Below, piece after piece: positions 1 through 6,917 of a DNA stretch of 27,899 nt (its first letter is position 1; each line of letters begins with the position of its first letter). The stretch is from Clostridiales bacterium UBA1206 (GTDB lineage Bacteria; Bacillota; Clostridia; Oscillospirales; CAG-382): assembly GCA_002310055.1 (NCBI GenBank), contig DBXS01000013.1, positions 23,409 through 51,307 on the forward strand. Direction: 5' to 3'. Under the pieces are notes generated by a model. It was not told the origin of the DNA. It saw only the letters and a list, made by a program, of their open reading frames with translations, and did no database searches. Both the position numbers and the translations under genes were made by a program.

Positions 1-183
1 ATGATGTGTCCTGCGGGACATTGGGGCAAACATCTCATCATTGATCGCAAAGCGATCTACATCATTTCGGAGCGAATAGGGGTTCCCCGACGCGAACTTG
101 AGAGCGTTGGGGGTTCCAGTAGCGAAGATACATCATTAGACGCCAAAGGCGGCGACATCATTGATTTTTGCGTTCAAATATGA
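1..183. repeat. Hairpin-array element A (truncated by window start)
   Basis: Tandem short hairpins joined by ATGATG on the left and CATCATT on the right. Visible stems are TGTCC/GGACA (7-11 with 16-20), GATCGC/GCGATC (43-48 with 52-57), GGGG/CCCC (79-88) and CGCC/GGCG around AAA (141-151). Two blocks recur in array B: 24-43 is identical to 709-728 (20 bp), and 147-183 is identical to 785-821 (37 bp). The element ends just before the promoter and start of the four-helix-bundle gene. A 60-codon frame runs through it but shows no protein-like character. No spacer diversity of CRISPR type is seen. Confidence 0.75.
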
Positions 184-189
184 TATAAT
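161..189 (+). promoter_or_regulatory. Sigma-A-type promoter for the four-helix-bundle gene
   Basis: TTGATT at 161-166 and TATAAT at 184-189 are separated by exactly 17 bases. The -35 box lies inside the 37-bp repeated end of array A, while the -10 box lies just outside it. The second copy of that repeat end (785-821) is not followed by a -10 box. Confidence 0.6.
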
Positions 190-212
190 TCAACAAAAAG
201 GAGAACGTGAAA

Positions 213-572
213 ATGAAAGAAAACAAACTTGCCGATATCTCCATGGACTTCTCCGTTCAAATAATAAATCTCGTAAAATATTTGAAATCAAAACATGAGT
301 CAGTCATTTCAAATCAAATCGGCAGAAGCGGAACTTCCATCGGCGCAAATATTTACGAAGCAAACTACGCACAGGGCAAGAAAGATTTTGTTTCCAAACT
401 TGAGATTGCCTTGAAAGAAGCAAGCGAGACCGGCTATTGGTTAGAACTGTTGCATCGGACGGGATACATAGAAGATTCCACATTCGATTCTTTGAACGAT
501 CAATGCACAACTATTCGCGTGATGCTGGTATCGTCGTGCAGAACCGCTAAGCGAAACATGGAACCAAATTGA
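213..572 (+). CDS. Four-helix-bundle protein (S23 / 23S rRNA intervening-sequence type)
   Basis: A 119-residue, mostly helical protein with the family signature GRSGTSIGANIYEA near residues 37-50, followed by KDFVSKLEIALKEASETGYW. This is the small four-helix-bundle family found in 23S rRNA intervening sequences and related to the Avd accessory protein of diversity-generating retroelements. The biochemical role is unsettled; Avd-type members bind nucleic acid. The ATG at 213 is chosen because AGGAG at 199-203 is 9 bases upstream; the GTG at 207 would be only 3 bases away. No 23S rRNA and no reverse transcriptase is present in the window, so neither classical context applies. It sits alone between two hairpin-array elements and is visibly AT-richer than the operons to its right, which suggests it belongs to the element. 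Family assignment is firm, function is not. Confidence 0.9.
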   Translation: MKENKLADISMDFSVQIINLVKYLKSKHESVISNQIGRSGTSIGANIYEANYAQGKKDFVSKLEIALKEASETGYWLELLHRTGYIEDSTFDSLNDQCTTIRVMLVSSCRTAKRNMEPN

Positions 573-605
573 CAAACCGGACTTTGTCGAGCAAACGGCA
601 ACGGC

Positions 606-821
606 AGGCTGCTTTTTTCAATGATGTTTGCCCCTTACGGGGCAAATGATGTGTGTCTGCGACACATGATGTTGCCTTCGGCAATGATGTGTGCCTGCGG
701 GCACATGAGGGCAAACATCTCATCATTGTGAGCGATAGCGAACAACATCATTTCTGCGTCAGCAGATTCATCATCAGCCGCCATAGGCGGCGACATCATT
801 GATTTTTGCGTTCAAATATGA
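606..821. repeat. Hairpin-array element B (complete)
   Basis: This fills most of the gene-free stretch between the four-helix-bundle gene and the tRNA. The left arm has hairpins joined by TGATG: TTTGCCCC/GGGGCAAA (627-646), TGTGTC/GACACA (652-666), TTGCC/GGCAA (672-684) and TGTGCC/GGCACA (690-705). At about 709-727 the joiner flips to CATCATT. The right arm then holds TTGT/ACAA with tandem G-A mismatches (726-745), TCTGC/GCAGA (753-766) and GCCGCC/GGCGGC (777-791). The ends are roughly inverted: TTTTTTCAATGATG at the left and CATCATTGATTTTT at the right. The 28 bp at 606-633 recur at 822-849, and 785-821 recur at 147-183. Confidence 0.8.
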
Positions 822-920
822 AGGCTGCTTTTTTCAATGATGTTTGCCCTGTCGGGCAAATGATGTGCGCTTCGCGTATGATATACGCATTCGGCGTATT
901 GACGGCGTCCCCCGAACGCC
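822..920. repeat. Hairpin-array element C (left arm only)
   Basis: This starts with the same 28 bp as array B (822-849 equals 606-633), directly after the end of B. Hairpins are TTTGCCC/GGGCAAA (843-860), TGCGC/GCGTA (866-878, one G-T pair), ATACGC/GCGTAT (883-899) and GGCGT/ACGCC (904-920). There is no right arm with CATCATT; the array stops at the terminator of the tRNA gene. It looks like a partial or decayed copy placed in tandem with B. Confidence 0.7.
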
Positions 921-926
921 CGGATG

Positions 927-956
927 AAAAAAGCCCGCCTGTTGGCGGACTTTTTT
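927..956 (-). terminator. Rho-independent terminator of tRNA-Val
   Basis: On the minus strand GTCCGCC, a 4-base loop and GGCGGGC form a 7-bp stem followed by six T. One pair is U-G when read as minus-strand RNA but C-A when read as plus-strand RNA, which favours the minus orientation. It lies 3 bases past the CCA end of the tRNA. Confidence 0.8.
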
Positions 957-959
957 GTA

Positions 960-1035
960 TGGTGGATGTTAAGGAACTCGAATCCCTGACCACTCGCACG
1001 TCAAGCGAGTGCTCTACCAGCTGAGCTAAACATCC
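960..1035 (-). tRNA. tRNA-Val (anticodon GAC)
   Basis: The minus strand folds as a full 76-base cloverleaf. The acceptor stem is GGATGTT/AACATCC with discriminator A and an encoded CCA. The D arm is GCTC/GAGC. The anticodon stem CTCGC/GCGAG holds a seven-base loop TTGACGT, giving anticodon GAC. The T arm is AGGGA/TCCTT with loop TTCGAGT. It reads GUC and GUU valine codons. It is a single tRNA gene with its own promoter and terminator. Confidence 0.95.
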
Positions 1036-1053
1036 GTTTCGATGGTGAAAGTA

Positions 1054-1082
1054 ATTATATCACGCAAAATTGCGTTTGTCAA
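1054..1082 (-). promoter_or_regulatory. Promoter of tRNA-Val
   Basis: On the minus strand TTGACA (1077-1082) and TATAAT (1054-1059) are separated by 17 bases, both perfect consensus boxes. The tRNA 5' end is 19 bases downstream. A strong, probably constitutive promoter. Confidence 0.85.
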
Positions 1083-1192
1083 TAGGCAGTTTTTCAAAAT
1101 TTTCCGTTTTGCGCTCCCGGCGTTTTTGCGGTCGCTGACGCGGAAAAAATCCGCTTTCCGCATTCAAACGCGGCGCTTGTATTTATTTCCGA

Positions 1193-1221
1193 TTGACTTT
1201 TTACTCTTTATAATATATAAT
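1193..1221 (+). promoter_or_regulatory. Promoter of the DUF2812-hprK-ROK-lon-engB operon
   Basis: TTGACT (1193-1198) and TATAAT (1216-1221) are separated by 17 bases, 35 bases upstream of the first start codon. No other promoter-like sequence is evident before the terminator after engB, and all following genes overlap or are closely spaced. Confidence 0.75.
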
Positions 1222-1256
1222 AGCATTCGGAACAACATACGGAGGTGTGGCGAAAT

Positions 1257-1859
1257 ATGCAAATCAAAAAACACCGCGTCTTTTACAATATTGCGGCGGA
1301 AGAAAAATGGCTGGATTCGATGGGCGCAAAAGGATATCTGCTCGTCGGCGCCTCGCCGTTCACCTATCATTTCGAAAAACGCGGCGGCGAGCTGACATAT
1401 TCGGTCGAATGGCTGGATTCGTCTCCGTACGCCGCCGAAAACGAACCTTACGTCAAGTCGCGCACGGGCAAGGAAACGTTCTGCTGCGGCAAAGGCTGCC
1501 GCGCCTATTTCGCTTCCGCCGGCGAATGCGCGCATTCCGCAAAGAGCGTGCTGCTCGCCAAGCGGAGATATAAGCGGACCGCGATCTTCTGGACGGTGAT
1601 CGCCGCGCTGATGATCGGCCTGCTCGTATACAACGTGATATGGGCGGGCAAGTTCGACGAAATGGAATACGCCGCCAAGTCGGGATTATTCAAGAACCGT
1701 AATCCGGCGATCGCGTTCATGACGTTCGTGCTTCCGCTGACGGCGGCGTCGCTGCTTGCGGCTTTCTACTGTTTCGTCACGTATTTCAACTATAAAAATT
1801 ACGCTTTCGGGCTCGATACTTTTCCGGAGCCCGCGGAACGGGAGGGAAGCGCGGAGTGA
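1257..1859 (+). CDS. DUF2812 domain membrane protein
   Basis: A 200-residue protein. Residues 1 to about 85 match the DUF2812 pattern: an EEKWLDSMGAKGYLL segment followed by a Y-x-F-x-K strand region. Three cysteines follow at about 76, 77 and 81 (CCGKGC), which I do not recall as a family feature. Two hydrophobic helices (about 109-129 and 151-176) place it in the membrane. The ATG at 1257 is preferred because GGAGGTG at 1241-1247 is well spaced, whereas the GTG at 1245 overlaps that ribosome binding site. The family has no established function; members often sit beside PadR-type regulators. Here it leads the hprK operon and its stop overlaps the hprK start, so co-expression is likely. Whether it acts with HprK cannot be told. 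Confidence 0.8.
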   Translation: MQIKKHRVFYNIAAEEKWLDSMGAKGYLLVGASPFTYHFEKRGGELTYSVEWLDSSPYAAENEPYVKSRTGKETFCCGKGCRAYFASAGECAHSAKSVLLAKRRYKRTAIFWTVIAALMIGLLVYNVIWAGKFDEMEYAAKSGLFKNRNPAIAFMTFVLPLTAASLLAAFYCFVTYFNYKNYAFGLDTFPEPAEREGSAE

Positions 1860-2827
1860 AAAGCCTTAAATACAAAGTGCGGCTTTCGGCGGTGGCAAAG
1901 CATTTTGCGCTGGAGCCCATATTCGTGCCCGCCAACTATAACGAAATTTACGTCACGCGCAGCGACCTTTCGCGCCCGGGACTTCCGCTGGCGGGGTTCT
2001 TCCTGCACTTCGAAAACGAACGCATACAGCTCATAGGCAACATGGAACACGGCTACCTTTCGTCGCTCACCCACGCCGACCGCGTATCCTCGCTGGAAAA
2101 GCTTATGCAGCACAAGATCGTGGCGCTCGTCGTCACGTCCGACCTGCCCGTGTTCGACGAGCTTTCGGAGCTGGCTAAACAGTACGATACGCCGGTTTTC
2201 CGCACGCATCAGACCACTTCGGCGTTTTCCGCGGCGCTAGCATCGTATTTGAGCGTGGAACTCGCCGAGCGCATCACCATCCACGGCGTGCTCGTCGAAG
2301 TCTACGGCGAAGGCATACTGATCCTCGGCGACAGCGGCATAGGCAAAAGCGAAACGGCTATCGAGCTCGTCAAGCGCGGCCACCGGCTCATCGCCGACGA
2401 CGCGGTCGAGATCAAAAAGGTGTCGGCCATCTCGCTCGTGGGCACGGCGCCGTCGCTCATCCGCCACTACATAGAGCTGCGCGGCATCGGGATAGTCGAC
2501 GTCAAGCGTATCTTCGGTATGGGCGCGGTCAAGGAGACAGAAAAGATAGACCTCGTCATCAATTTTGAAAACTGGGTGCAGGGCAAGGATTACGACCGGC
2601 TGGGGCTGGATTCCCAAACGCACGAGATACTGGGCATATCGCTCCCCGCCATCACCGTTCCGGTCAAACCCGGCAGAAACCTGGCGGTGATAATAGAAAT
2701 AGCCGCCATGAACAACCGTCAGAAGAAGATGGGTTACAATACGGCGGAGGAATTCCTTAAAAAAATGAACGAAGAGACCGAAAACGAAAACGCGGAGGAA
2801 TTAAAAGATGTATTATCTTGGCATTGA
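1856..2827 (+). CDS. hprK: HPr kinase/phosphorylase
   Basis: A 323-residue protein of normal family length. HprK phosphorylates HPr on its regulatory serine and also removes the phosphate, driving carbon catabolite control through CcpA. The N-terminal domain has LSRPGLPLAGFF (about 38-49). The catalytic domain has IHGVLVEVYGEG, the Walker A box GDSGIGKS (158-165), KRGHRLIADDAV, and the family signature RGIGIVDVKRIFG. The GTG start overlaps the previous stop (GTGA) and has GGAGG 10 bases upstream. The 3' end overlaps the ROK kinase gene by 20 bases. In many Bacillota hprK sits beside lgt; here it sits with a sugar kinase, a sensible partner for carbon control. Confidence 0.97.
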   Translation: MKSLKYKVRLSAVAKHFALEPIFVPANYNEIYVTRSDLSRPGLPLAGFFLHFENERIQLIGNMEHGYLSSLTHADRVSSLEKLMQHKIVALVVTSDLPVFDELSELAKQYDTPVFRTHQTTSAFSAALASYLSVELAERITIHGVLVEVYGEGILILGDSGIGKSETAIELVKRGHRLIADDAVEIKKVSAISLVGTAPSLIRHYIELRGIGIVDVKRIFGMGAVKETEKIDLVINFENWVQGKDYDRLGLDSQTHEILGISLPAITVPVKPGRNLAVIIEIAAMNNRQKKMGYNTAEEFLKKMNEETENENAEELKDVLSWH

Positions 2828-3758
2828 TCTGGGAGGCACATTCATCAAAGCGGGCGTCGTGGATGAAAACGGCGCGATATTATACAAGGATCAGCTGGCG
2901 ACCGAAGTCGACGGCGGGGCGGAGCATATCGTCGACCGCATGGCTCAGATATCGCTGGACGTCATAGAAAAAGCGGGACTCAAAGCAGAAGATATCGAAT
3001 ACGCCGGCGTGGCTTCGCCCGGTACGGCGGATTGCGAAAAAGGCGAAATGGTATACTGTTCGTCGTTCCCGTTCCTGCATTTTCCGCTCGCCGCAAAGAT
3101 AAGCGAGCGCACCGGAATAAAGAAAGTCTACATAGAAAACGACGCCAACGCGGCGGCGAAAGGCGAAGCCGCGGTGGGCGCCGCAAAGGGATACGCCAAT
3201 TCGGTGATGATAACGCTCGGCACCGGTATAGGCGGCGGATTCATCTTCGACGGCAGGATCTACACCGGTTTCAATTTCGCGGCCGCCGAGGTGGGGCATA
3301 TGGTCATAGACCCTTCGGGCCCCGAATGTCAGTGCGGCAGAAAAGGCTGCTGGGAAAAACTCGCTTCCGCCACCGCCATGATCCGCATGGCGCGCGAGGA
3401 GATGGTATCGCATCCCGAATCGCTGATGTGGAAGCTCTGCGGCGGCGATCTGGACAAAGTCGACGCCAAGATCCCGTTTGACGCCAAGCGCGCCGGCGAC
3501 GAGGCCGGGACGCGCGCAGTGGACAAGTTCGTTTATTATCTCGCCTGCGGACTGACCAATATAATCGATCTGCTCGAACCCGAGATAATCACCATAGGCG
3601 GCGGCGTGTGCAATCAGGGCGACTATCTGCTCGATCCGGTACGTGAAATAATCGCGCGCGAGCAGTATTCGCGCCACGGCGAACGCACCACGAAAATAGT
3701 TCGCGCCGCGTTGGGCAACGACGCCGGTATGATCGGCGCCGCCATGCTCGGAAGGTAA
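2808..3758 (+). CDS. ROK-family glucokinase
   Basis: A 316-residue cytoplasmic sugar kinase that phosphorylates glucose or a related hexose with ATP. The N-terminal phosphate-binding motif LGIDLGGTFIKAGV is at 4-17, the catalytic aspartate is in ENDANAAAKGEA (D112), and LGTGIGGG is at 137-144. The ROK zinc site is GHM (H164) plus CxCGxxGC (C174, C176, C181). The layout matches GlcK-type glucokinases, though ROK kinases for other sugars are hard to exclude. The start has GGAGG at 2794-2798. The gene overlaps hprK, so the two are translationally linked. Imported, non-PTS glucose would enter glycolysis through this enzyme. Confidence 0.93.
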   Translation: MYYLGIDLGGTFIKAGVVDENGAILYKDQLATEVDGGAEHIVDRMAQISLDVIEKAGLKAEDIEYAGVASPGTADCEKGEMVYCSSFPFLHFPLAAKISERTGIKKVYIENDANAAAKGEAAVGAAKGYANSVMITLGTGIGGGFIFDGRIYTGFNFAAAEVGHMVIDPSGPECQCGRKGCWEKLASATAMIRMAREEMVSHPESLMWKLCGGDLDKVDAKIPFDAKRAGDEAGTRAVDKFVYYLACGLTNIIDLLEPEIITIGGGVCNQGDYLLDPVREIIAREQYSRHGERTTKIVRAALGNDAGMIGAAMLGR

Positions 3759-3778
3759 TGATTCGGAAGGAATAATTT

Positions 3779-6121
3779 ATGTCTCAGAACATCCAAAGCA
3801 AAACCTGCGTCACCATAGCGCTGCGCGGGATCGTCGTATTCCCGGGCGTGACCACCACGTTCGAGATCGCGCGCAAGGCGTCGGTCAAAGCGATGCGCCG
3901 CGCGCTGGAAAACGACAGCGATATCTTCCTCGTCACCCAGCGTGACACCGAAGTCGAATCGCCGTCGCTTGCCGACGTGTTCCCCGTGGGGGTGCTCGCA
4001 AAGTTAAAATACACGTTCCGCCTGCCCGGCGGCACCTGGCAGATAATGGCGGAAGGCGTCCGCCGCGCCGCGGTCGAGACCATGGCCGAGGAAGACGGCT
4101 GCCTGGTTTCACGCGTGGCGGTGGACGACACCGTTTACGAAGCCGATTATTACGCCGTAAAAAGCAAGATCGCCGCGGTGTACGAGGAACTCGAACAGTA
4201 TCTGCGCTATTTTTCCAAGCCTTCCAAAGAGATACTTGAAGAAGCGCGCAGCATAGAAGATCCCGGCGTTTTCGCCGACCGCGTCGCTTCGGCTTTTATC
4301 GTAAAGTACGAAGATAAACAGCGCGTGCTTCAGGAACTCGACCCCGTAAGGCGGCTCGACGTCCTGCTCGAGATCTTCGACCGCGAAATAGATATCATGG
4401 AGCTCGAAAGCTCCATACACAACCGCGTGCGCACGCGGCTTTCCAAGACCCAGCGCGATATCTACCTGCGCGAACAGCTGCGCACCATAGAAAACGAGCT
4501 GGGCATGGACGACGATTACGGCGCCGACGAGGAATACGGCGCAAAGATCCGCGCCCGCAAGCTCCCGCGCGAGGTGGAAGAAAAACTGTTGGAAGAAAAC
4601 GCCAAGCTGTGCAAAATGCAGTTCGGCTCGCCCGAGGCGACGGTCATACGCAATTACATAGAGACCTGTCTCGAACTCCAGTGGGGCAAAATGTCCAAGG
4701 GCGTCGCCGATATCAAAAAGGCGCGCGCCATACTCGACGAAGACCACGACGGCCTGCAGAAGGTCAAGGAACGCATACTCGAATTCATCGCGGTCAAGCA
4801 GCTCGCTCCCGAACTCAACGGGCAGATACTCTGCCTCGTGGGGCCTCCTGGCGTGGGCAAGACTTCGGTCGCGCGTTCCATCGCGCGCGCCACGGGGCGC
4901 AAATACGTGCGCATTTCGCTGGGCGGCATACGCGACGAGGCCGAGATCCGCGGCCACCGCAAGACCTATATCGGCTCCATGCCCGGCCGCATAATCAACG
5001 CGCTCAAGCAGGCGGGCACCTTCAACCCCGTCATACTGCTCGACGAAGTCGACAAGCTCACGCAGGACGTGCACGGCGATCCGACTTCGGCGCTGCTCGA
5101 GGTGCTGGACGCGGACCAGAACAAGGCGTTCAGGGATCACTTTATGGAGATCCCCGTGGACCTTTCGGAATGCATTTTCATAGCCACGGCGAACACCGCG
5201 GCGACCATTCCGCTGCCGCTTATCGACCGTATGGAAATGATAGATATGGATTCTTATTCCGACAGCGAAAAGATATCCATCGCCAAGAACCACCTTATCC
5301 CCAAACAGCTCAAGCGCCACGGGCTCAAAAAGAGCAACCTGCGCTTCACCGACGCGGGGCTTACCGAGATAATCGACGGCTACACCAAGGAATCGGGCGT
5401 CAGGAATCTTGAACGCGAGATCGCGTCGGTCTGCCGCAAGACGGCGCGCGGCATAGTGGAAGGGAACTTCAAATCGTTCACGTTCGAACCCGGCAAAGCC
5501 GAAAAACTGCTCGGGCCGCGCAAATTCCTGCCGGACACCGTATACGCGCAGAACGAGATCGGCGTGGTGAACGGGCTGGCGTGGACCCAACTGGGCGGCG
5601 AGATGCTGCGCATAGAAGTGCTTTCCATGCCGGGCAGCGGAGCGCTCGAGCTCACGGGGTCTCTGGGCGACGTTATGAAAGAATCCGCGCGCGCCGCGGT
5701 CAGCTATATCCGCAAGCACGCGCAGGAACTGGGCGTGGAGGAAGATTTCCACAAGAAATACGATATCCATATCCACGTGCCGGAAGGCGCCATCCCCAAA
5801 GACGGGCCATCGGCGGGCATAACCATTGCCACCGCCATAGTCAGCGAGCTTTCGGGCAGGGCGTTCAAACAGTCGTACGCCATGACCGGCGAGATCACGC
5901 TCACCGGCAGGGTGCTGCCGATAGGCGGACTCAAGGAAAAATCCATGGCTGCGCTCAAAGCGGGCGTCAAAAAGGTCATCGTCCCGCGCGAGAACCTCAA
6001 GGATGTATCCGAATTCGACGAAGCCATAAAGAGCGGGCTCGAATTCATAGGCGTCACGCGAATAGACGAAGTGCTTTCGCTTGCGCTGGAGGAAAAGAAA
6101 AATGGAACTGAACCTGCATAA
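3779..6121 (+). CDS. lon: ATP-dependent protease Lon
   Basis: A 780-residue LonA-type protease with all expected parts. The N-terminal substrate domain covers about 1-200, then a helical region. The AAA+ module has Walker A GPPGVGKT (355-362), Walker B VILLDEVDKL, and the GGIRDEAEIRGHRKTYIGSMPG block. The C-terminal protease domain has the catalytic Ser678 in KDGPSAG and Lys721 in GGLKEK, with the 43-residue spacing known for the family. It degrades damaged and regulatory proteins in the cytoplasm. GGAAGGA precedes the ATG. The pairing with engB downstream is the usual arrangement in Bacillota; the two genes overlap by 20 bases. Confidence 0.98.
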   Translation: MSQNIQSKTCVTIALRGIVVFPGVTTTFEIARKASVKAMRRALENDSDIFLVTQRDTEVESPSLADVFPVGVLAKLKYTFRLPGGTWQIMAEGVRRAAVETMAEEDGCLVSRVAVDDTVYEADYYAVKSKIAAVYEELEQYLRYFSKPSKEILEEARSIEDPGVFADRVASAFIVKYEDKQRVLQELDPVRRLDVLLEIFDREIDIMELESSIHNRVRTRLSKTQRDIYLREQLRTIENELGMDDDYGADEEYGAKIRARKLPREVEEKLLEENAKLCKMQFGSPEATVIRNYIETCLELQWGKMSKGVADIKKARAILDEDHDGLQKVKERILEFIAVKQLAPELNGQILCLVGPPGVGKTSVARSIARATGRKYVRISLGGIRDEAEIRGHRKTYIGSMPGRIINALKQAGTFNPVILLDEVDKLTQDVHGDPTSALLEVLDADQNKAFRDHFMEIPVDLSECIFIATANTAATIPLPLIDRMEMIDMDSYSDSEKISIAKNHLIPKQLKRHGLKKSNLRFTDAGLTEIIDGYTKESGVRNLEREIASVCRKTARGIVEGNFKSFTFEPGKAEKLLGPRKFLPDTVYAQNEIGVVNGLAWTQLGGEMLRIEVLSMPGSGALELTGSLGDVMKESARAAVSYIRKHAQELGVEEDFHKKYDIHIHVPEGAIPKDGPSAGITIATAIVSELSGRAFKQSYAMTGEITLTGRVLPIGGLKEKSMAALKAGVKKVIVPRENLKDVSEFDEAIKSGLEFIGVTRIDEVLSLALEEKKNGTEPA

Positions 6122-6692
6122 TGTCTCGCTCGCGCACGTGGCGGGCCACGCTTCGCAGCATCTGCGCGCCGGAACGCCGCAGATCGCGTTTTCGGGGCGG
6201 TCGAACGTGGGCAAATCGTCTATGATAAACTCGCTGCTCATGCGCAAAAAGCTGGCGCGCGTGTCTTCGGACCCCGGCAAGACCGTGACGGTGAACTATT
6301 ATCTTATAGATAAAAAGCTCTATCTCGTCGACCTTCCCGGCTACGGGTTCGCGCACCGCGCAAAGGAAGACAAGGCGCGCTGGTCGGCGGTCACGCAGTC
6401 GTATTTCGAAAACAATACGGCGCTAAAACTCGTGGCGCAGCTTATCGACTGCAAAGTGGGCATAACCGCCGACGACGCGGATATGCTCAGGTGGCTCAAT
6501 TATACCGAAACGCCGTATATGGTCATTTGCACCAAGTGCGACAAGCTGGGCAAGACCGAACTCGCCGAAAGCGCCGACCGCATCGTCAAGTCCGACCTCA
6601 TAAGGCCGGGCACCGACATAGTGCTGTATTCGAGCAAGACCGGCGCCGGCAGGGAAGCGGTCGTAAACGCAATGCTTTCCGTGCTCGGGTGA
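6102..6692 (+). CDS. engB: Ribosome biogenesis GTPase EngB/YsxC
   Basis: A 196-residue GTPase needed for late assembly of the 50S subunit. G1 is GRSNVGKSS (32-40), the switch-I threonine is in PGKTVTVNYY, G3 is DLPGYGFA (77-84), G4 is TKCDK (144-148) and G5 is SSKTG near the end. The ATG at 6102 is chosen because GGAGG (6088-6092) is 9 bases upstream; an earlier TTG at 6081 precedes that site. It overlaps lon and ends the operon, 23 bases before a strong terminator. Confidence 0.96.
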   Translation: MELNLHNVSLAHVAGHASQHLRAGTPQIAFSGRSNVGKSSMINSLLMRKKLARVSSDPGKTVTVNYYLIDKKLYLVDLPGYGFAHRAKEDKARWSAVTQSYFENNTALKLVAQLIDCKVGITADDADMLRWLNYTETPYMVICTKCDKLGKTELAESADRIVKSDLIRPGTDIVLYSSKTGAGREAVVNAMLSVLG

Positions 6693-6706
6693 TAAAAACT
6701 TCAAAC

Positions 6707-6727
6707 ACAAACAAATCTCCCGAAAAG
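6707..6727 (+). repeat. Direct repeat (left copy) flanking the AT-rich island
   Basis: These 21 bases, ending in CTCCCGAAAAG, are identical to 8002-8022. The repeat covers the lead-in and first arm of a terminator at each site, and the two copies bound the AT-richer block with the lipoprotein and XRE genes. Identity extends upstream of the stem (ACAAACAAAT), which shared terminator structure alone would not require. Confidence 0.7.
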
Positions 6728-6769
6728 CCGTTTGGCTTTTCGGGAGAAATCTTTTTTATTTACTTTTTT
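6716..6769 (+). terminator. Rho-independent terminator after engB
   Basis: A 14-bp perfect stem (6716-6729 with 6734-6747, loop GTTT) built on CTCCCGAAAAGCC is followed by T-rich sequence from 6751. It closes the hprK-lon-engB operon. A near-copy lies at 8011-8042. Confidence 0.9.
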
Positions 6770-6806
6770 CCGCGTTCCGGTTTTGTCTTCTTTTCTTCTG
6801 TATGAA

Positions 6807-6890
6807 ATACGCCGAAGGCGTATATCATGCCGCGCTTCGCGCGGTATATCATGCTTGCGCAAGCAAGTATATCATATCGCTACAGCGATA
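6807..6890. repeat. Hairpin array D with TATATCAT joiners
   Basis: Four hairpins: ATACGCC/GGCGTAT (6807-6823), CCGCGC/GCGCGG (6830-6844), the palindrome GCTTGCGCAAGC (6853-6864) and TATCGC/GCGATA (6875-6890). They are joined by ATCAT or TATATCAT, with another copy of the joiner after the last. The organisation is the same as arrays A-C but with a different joiner; ATGATAT, its complement, also appears within array C at 878-884. It sits between the engB terminator and the 3' end of the lipoprotein gene on the other strand. Confidence 0.75.
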
Positions 6891-6917
6891 TATCATTAAT
6901 AACATATTTTAATTGGA

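Noticed and set aside
1..183. 60-codon open frame at the window start
   Set aside because: It runs through hairpin array A, its sequence is explained by repeats, and it has no ribosome binding site or protein-like features.
213..572. Diversity-generating retroelement (Avd with template and variable repeats)
   Set aside because: No reverse transcriptase and no A-biased variable/template repeat pair is present; the flanking repeats are hairpin arrays.
606..920. CRISPR array
   Set aside because: Units are hairpins of varying sequence joined by a 5-8 base constant; there are no long identical repeats with unique spacers and no cas genes.
4109..6280. 723-codon open frame antisense to lon
   Set aside because: It mirrors the lon coding frame and arises from GC-rich codon usage; lon is complete and certain.
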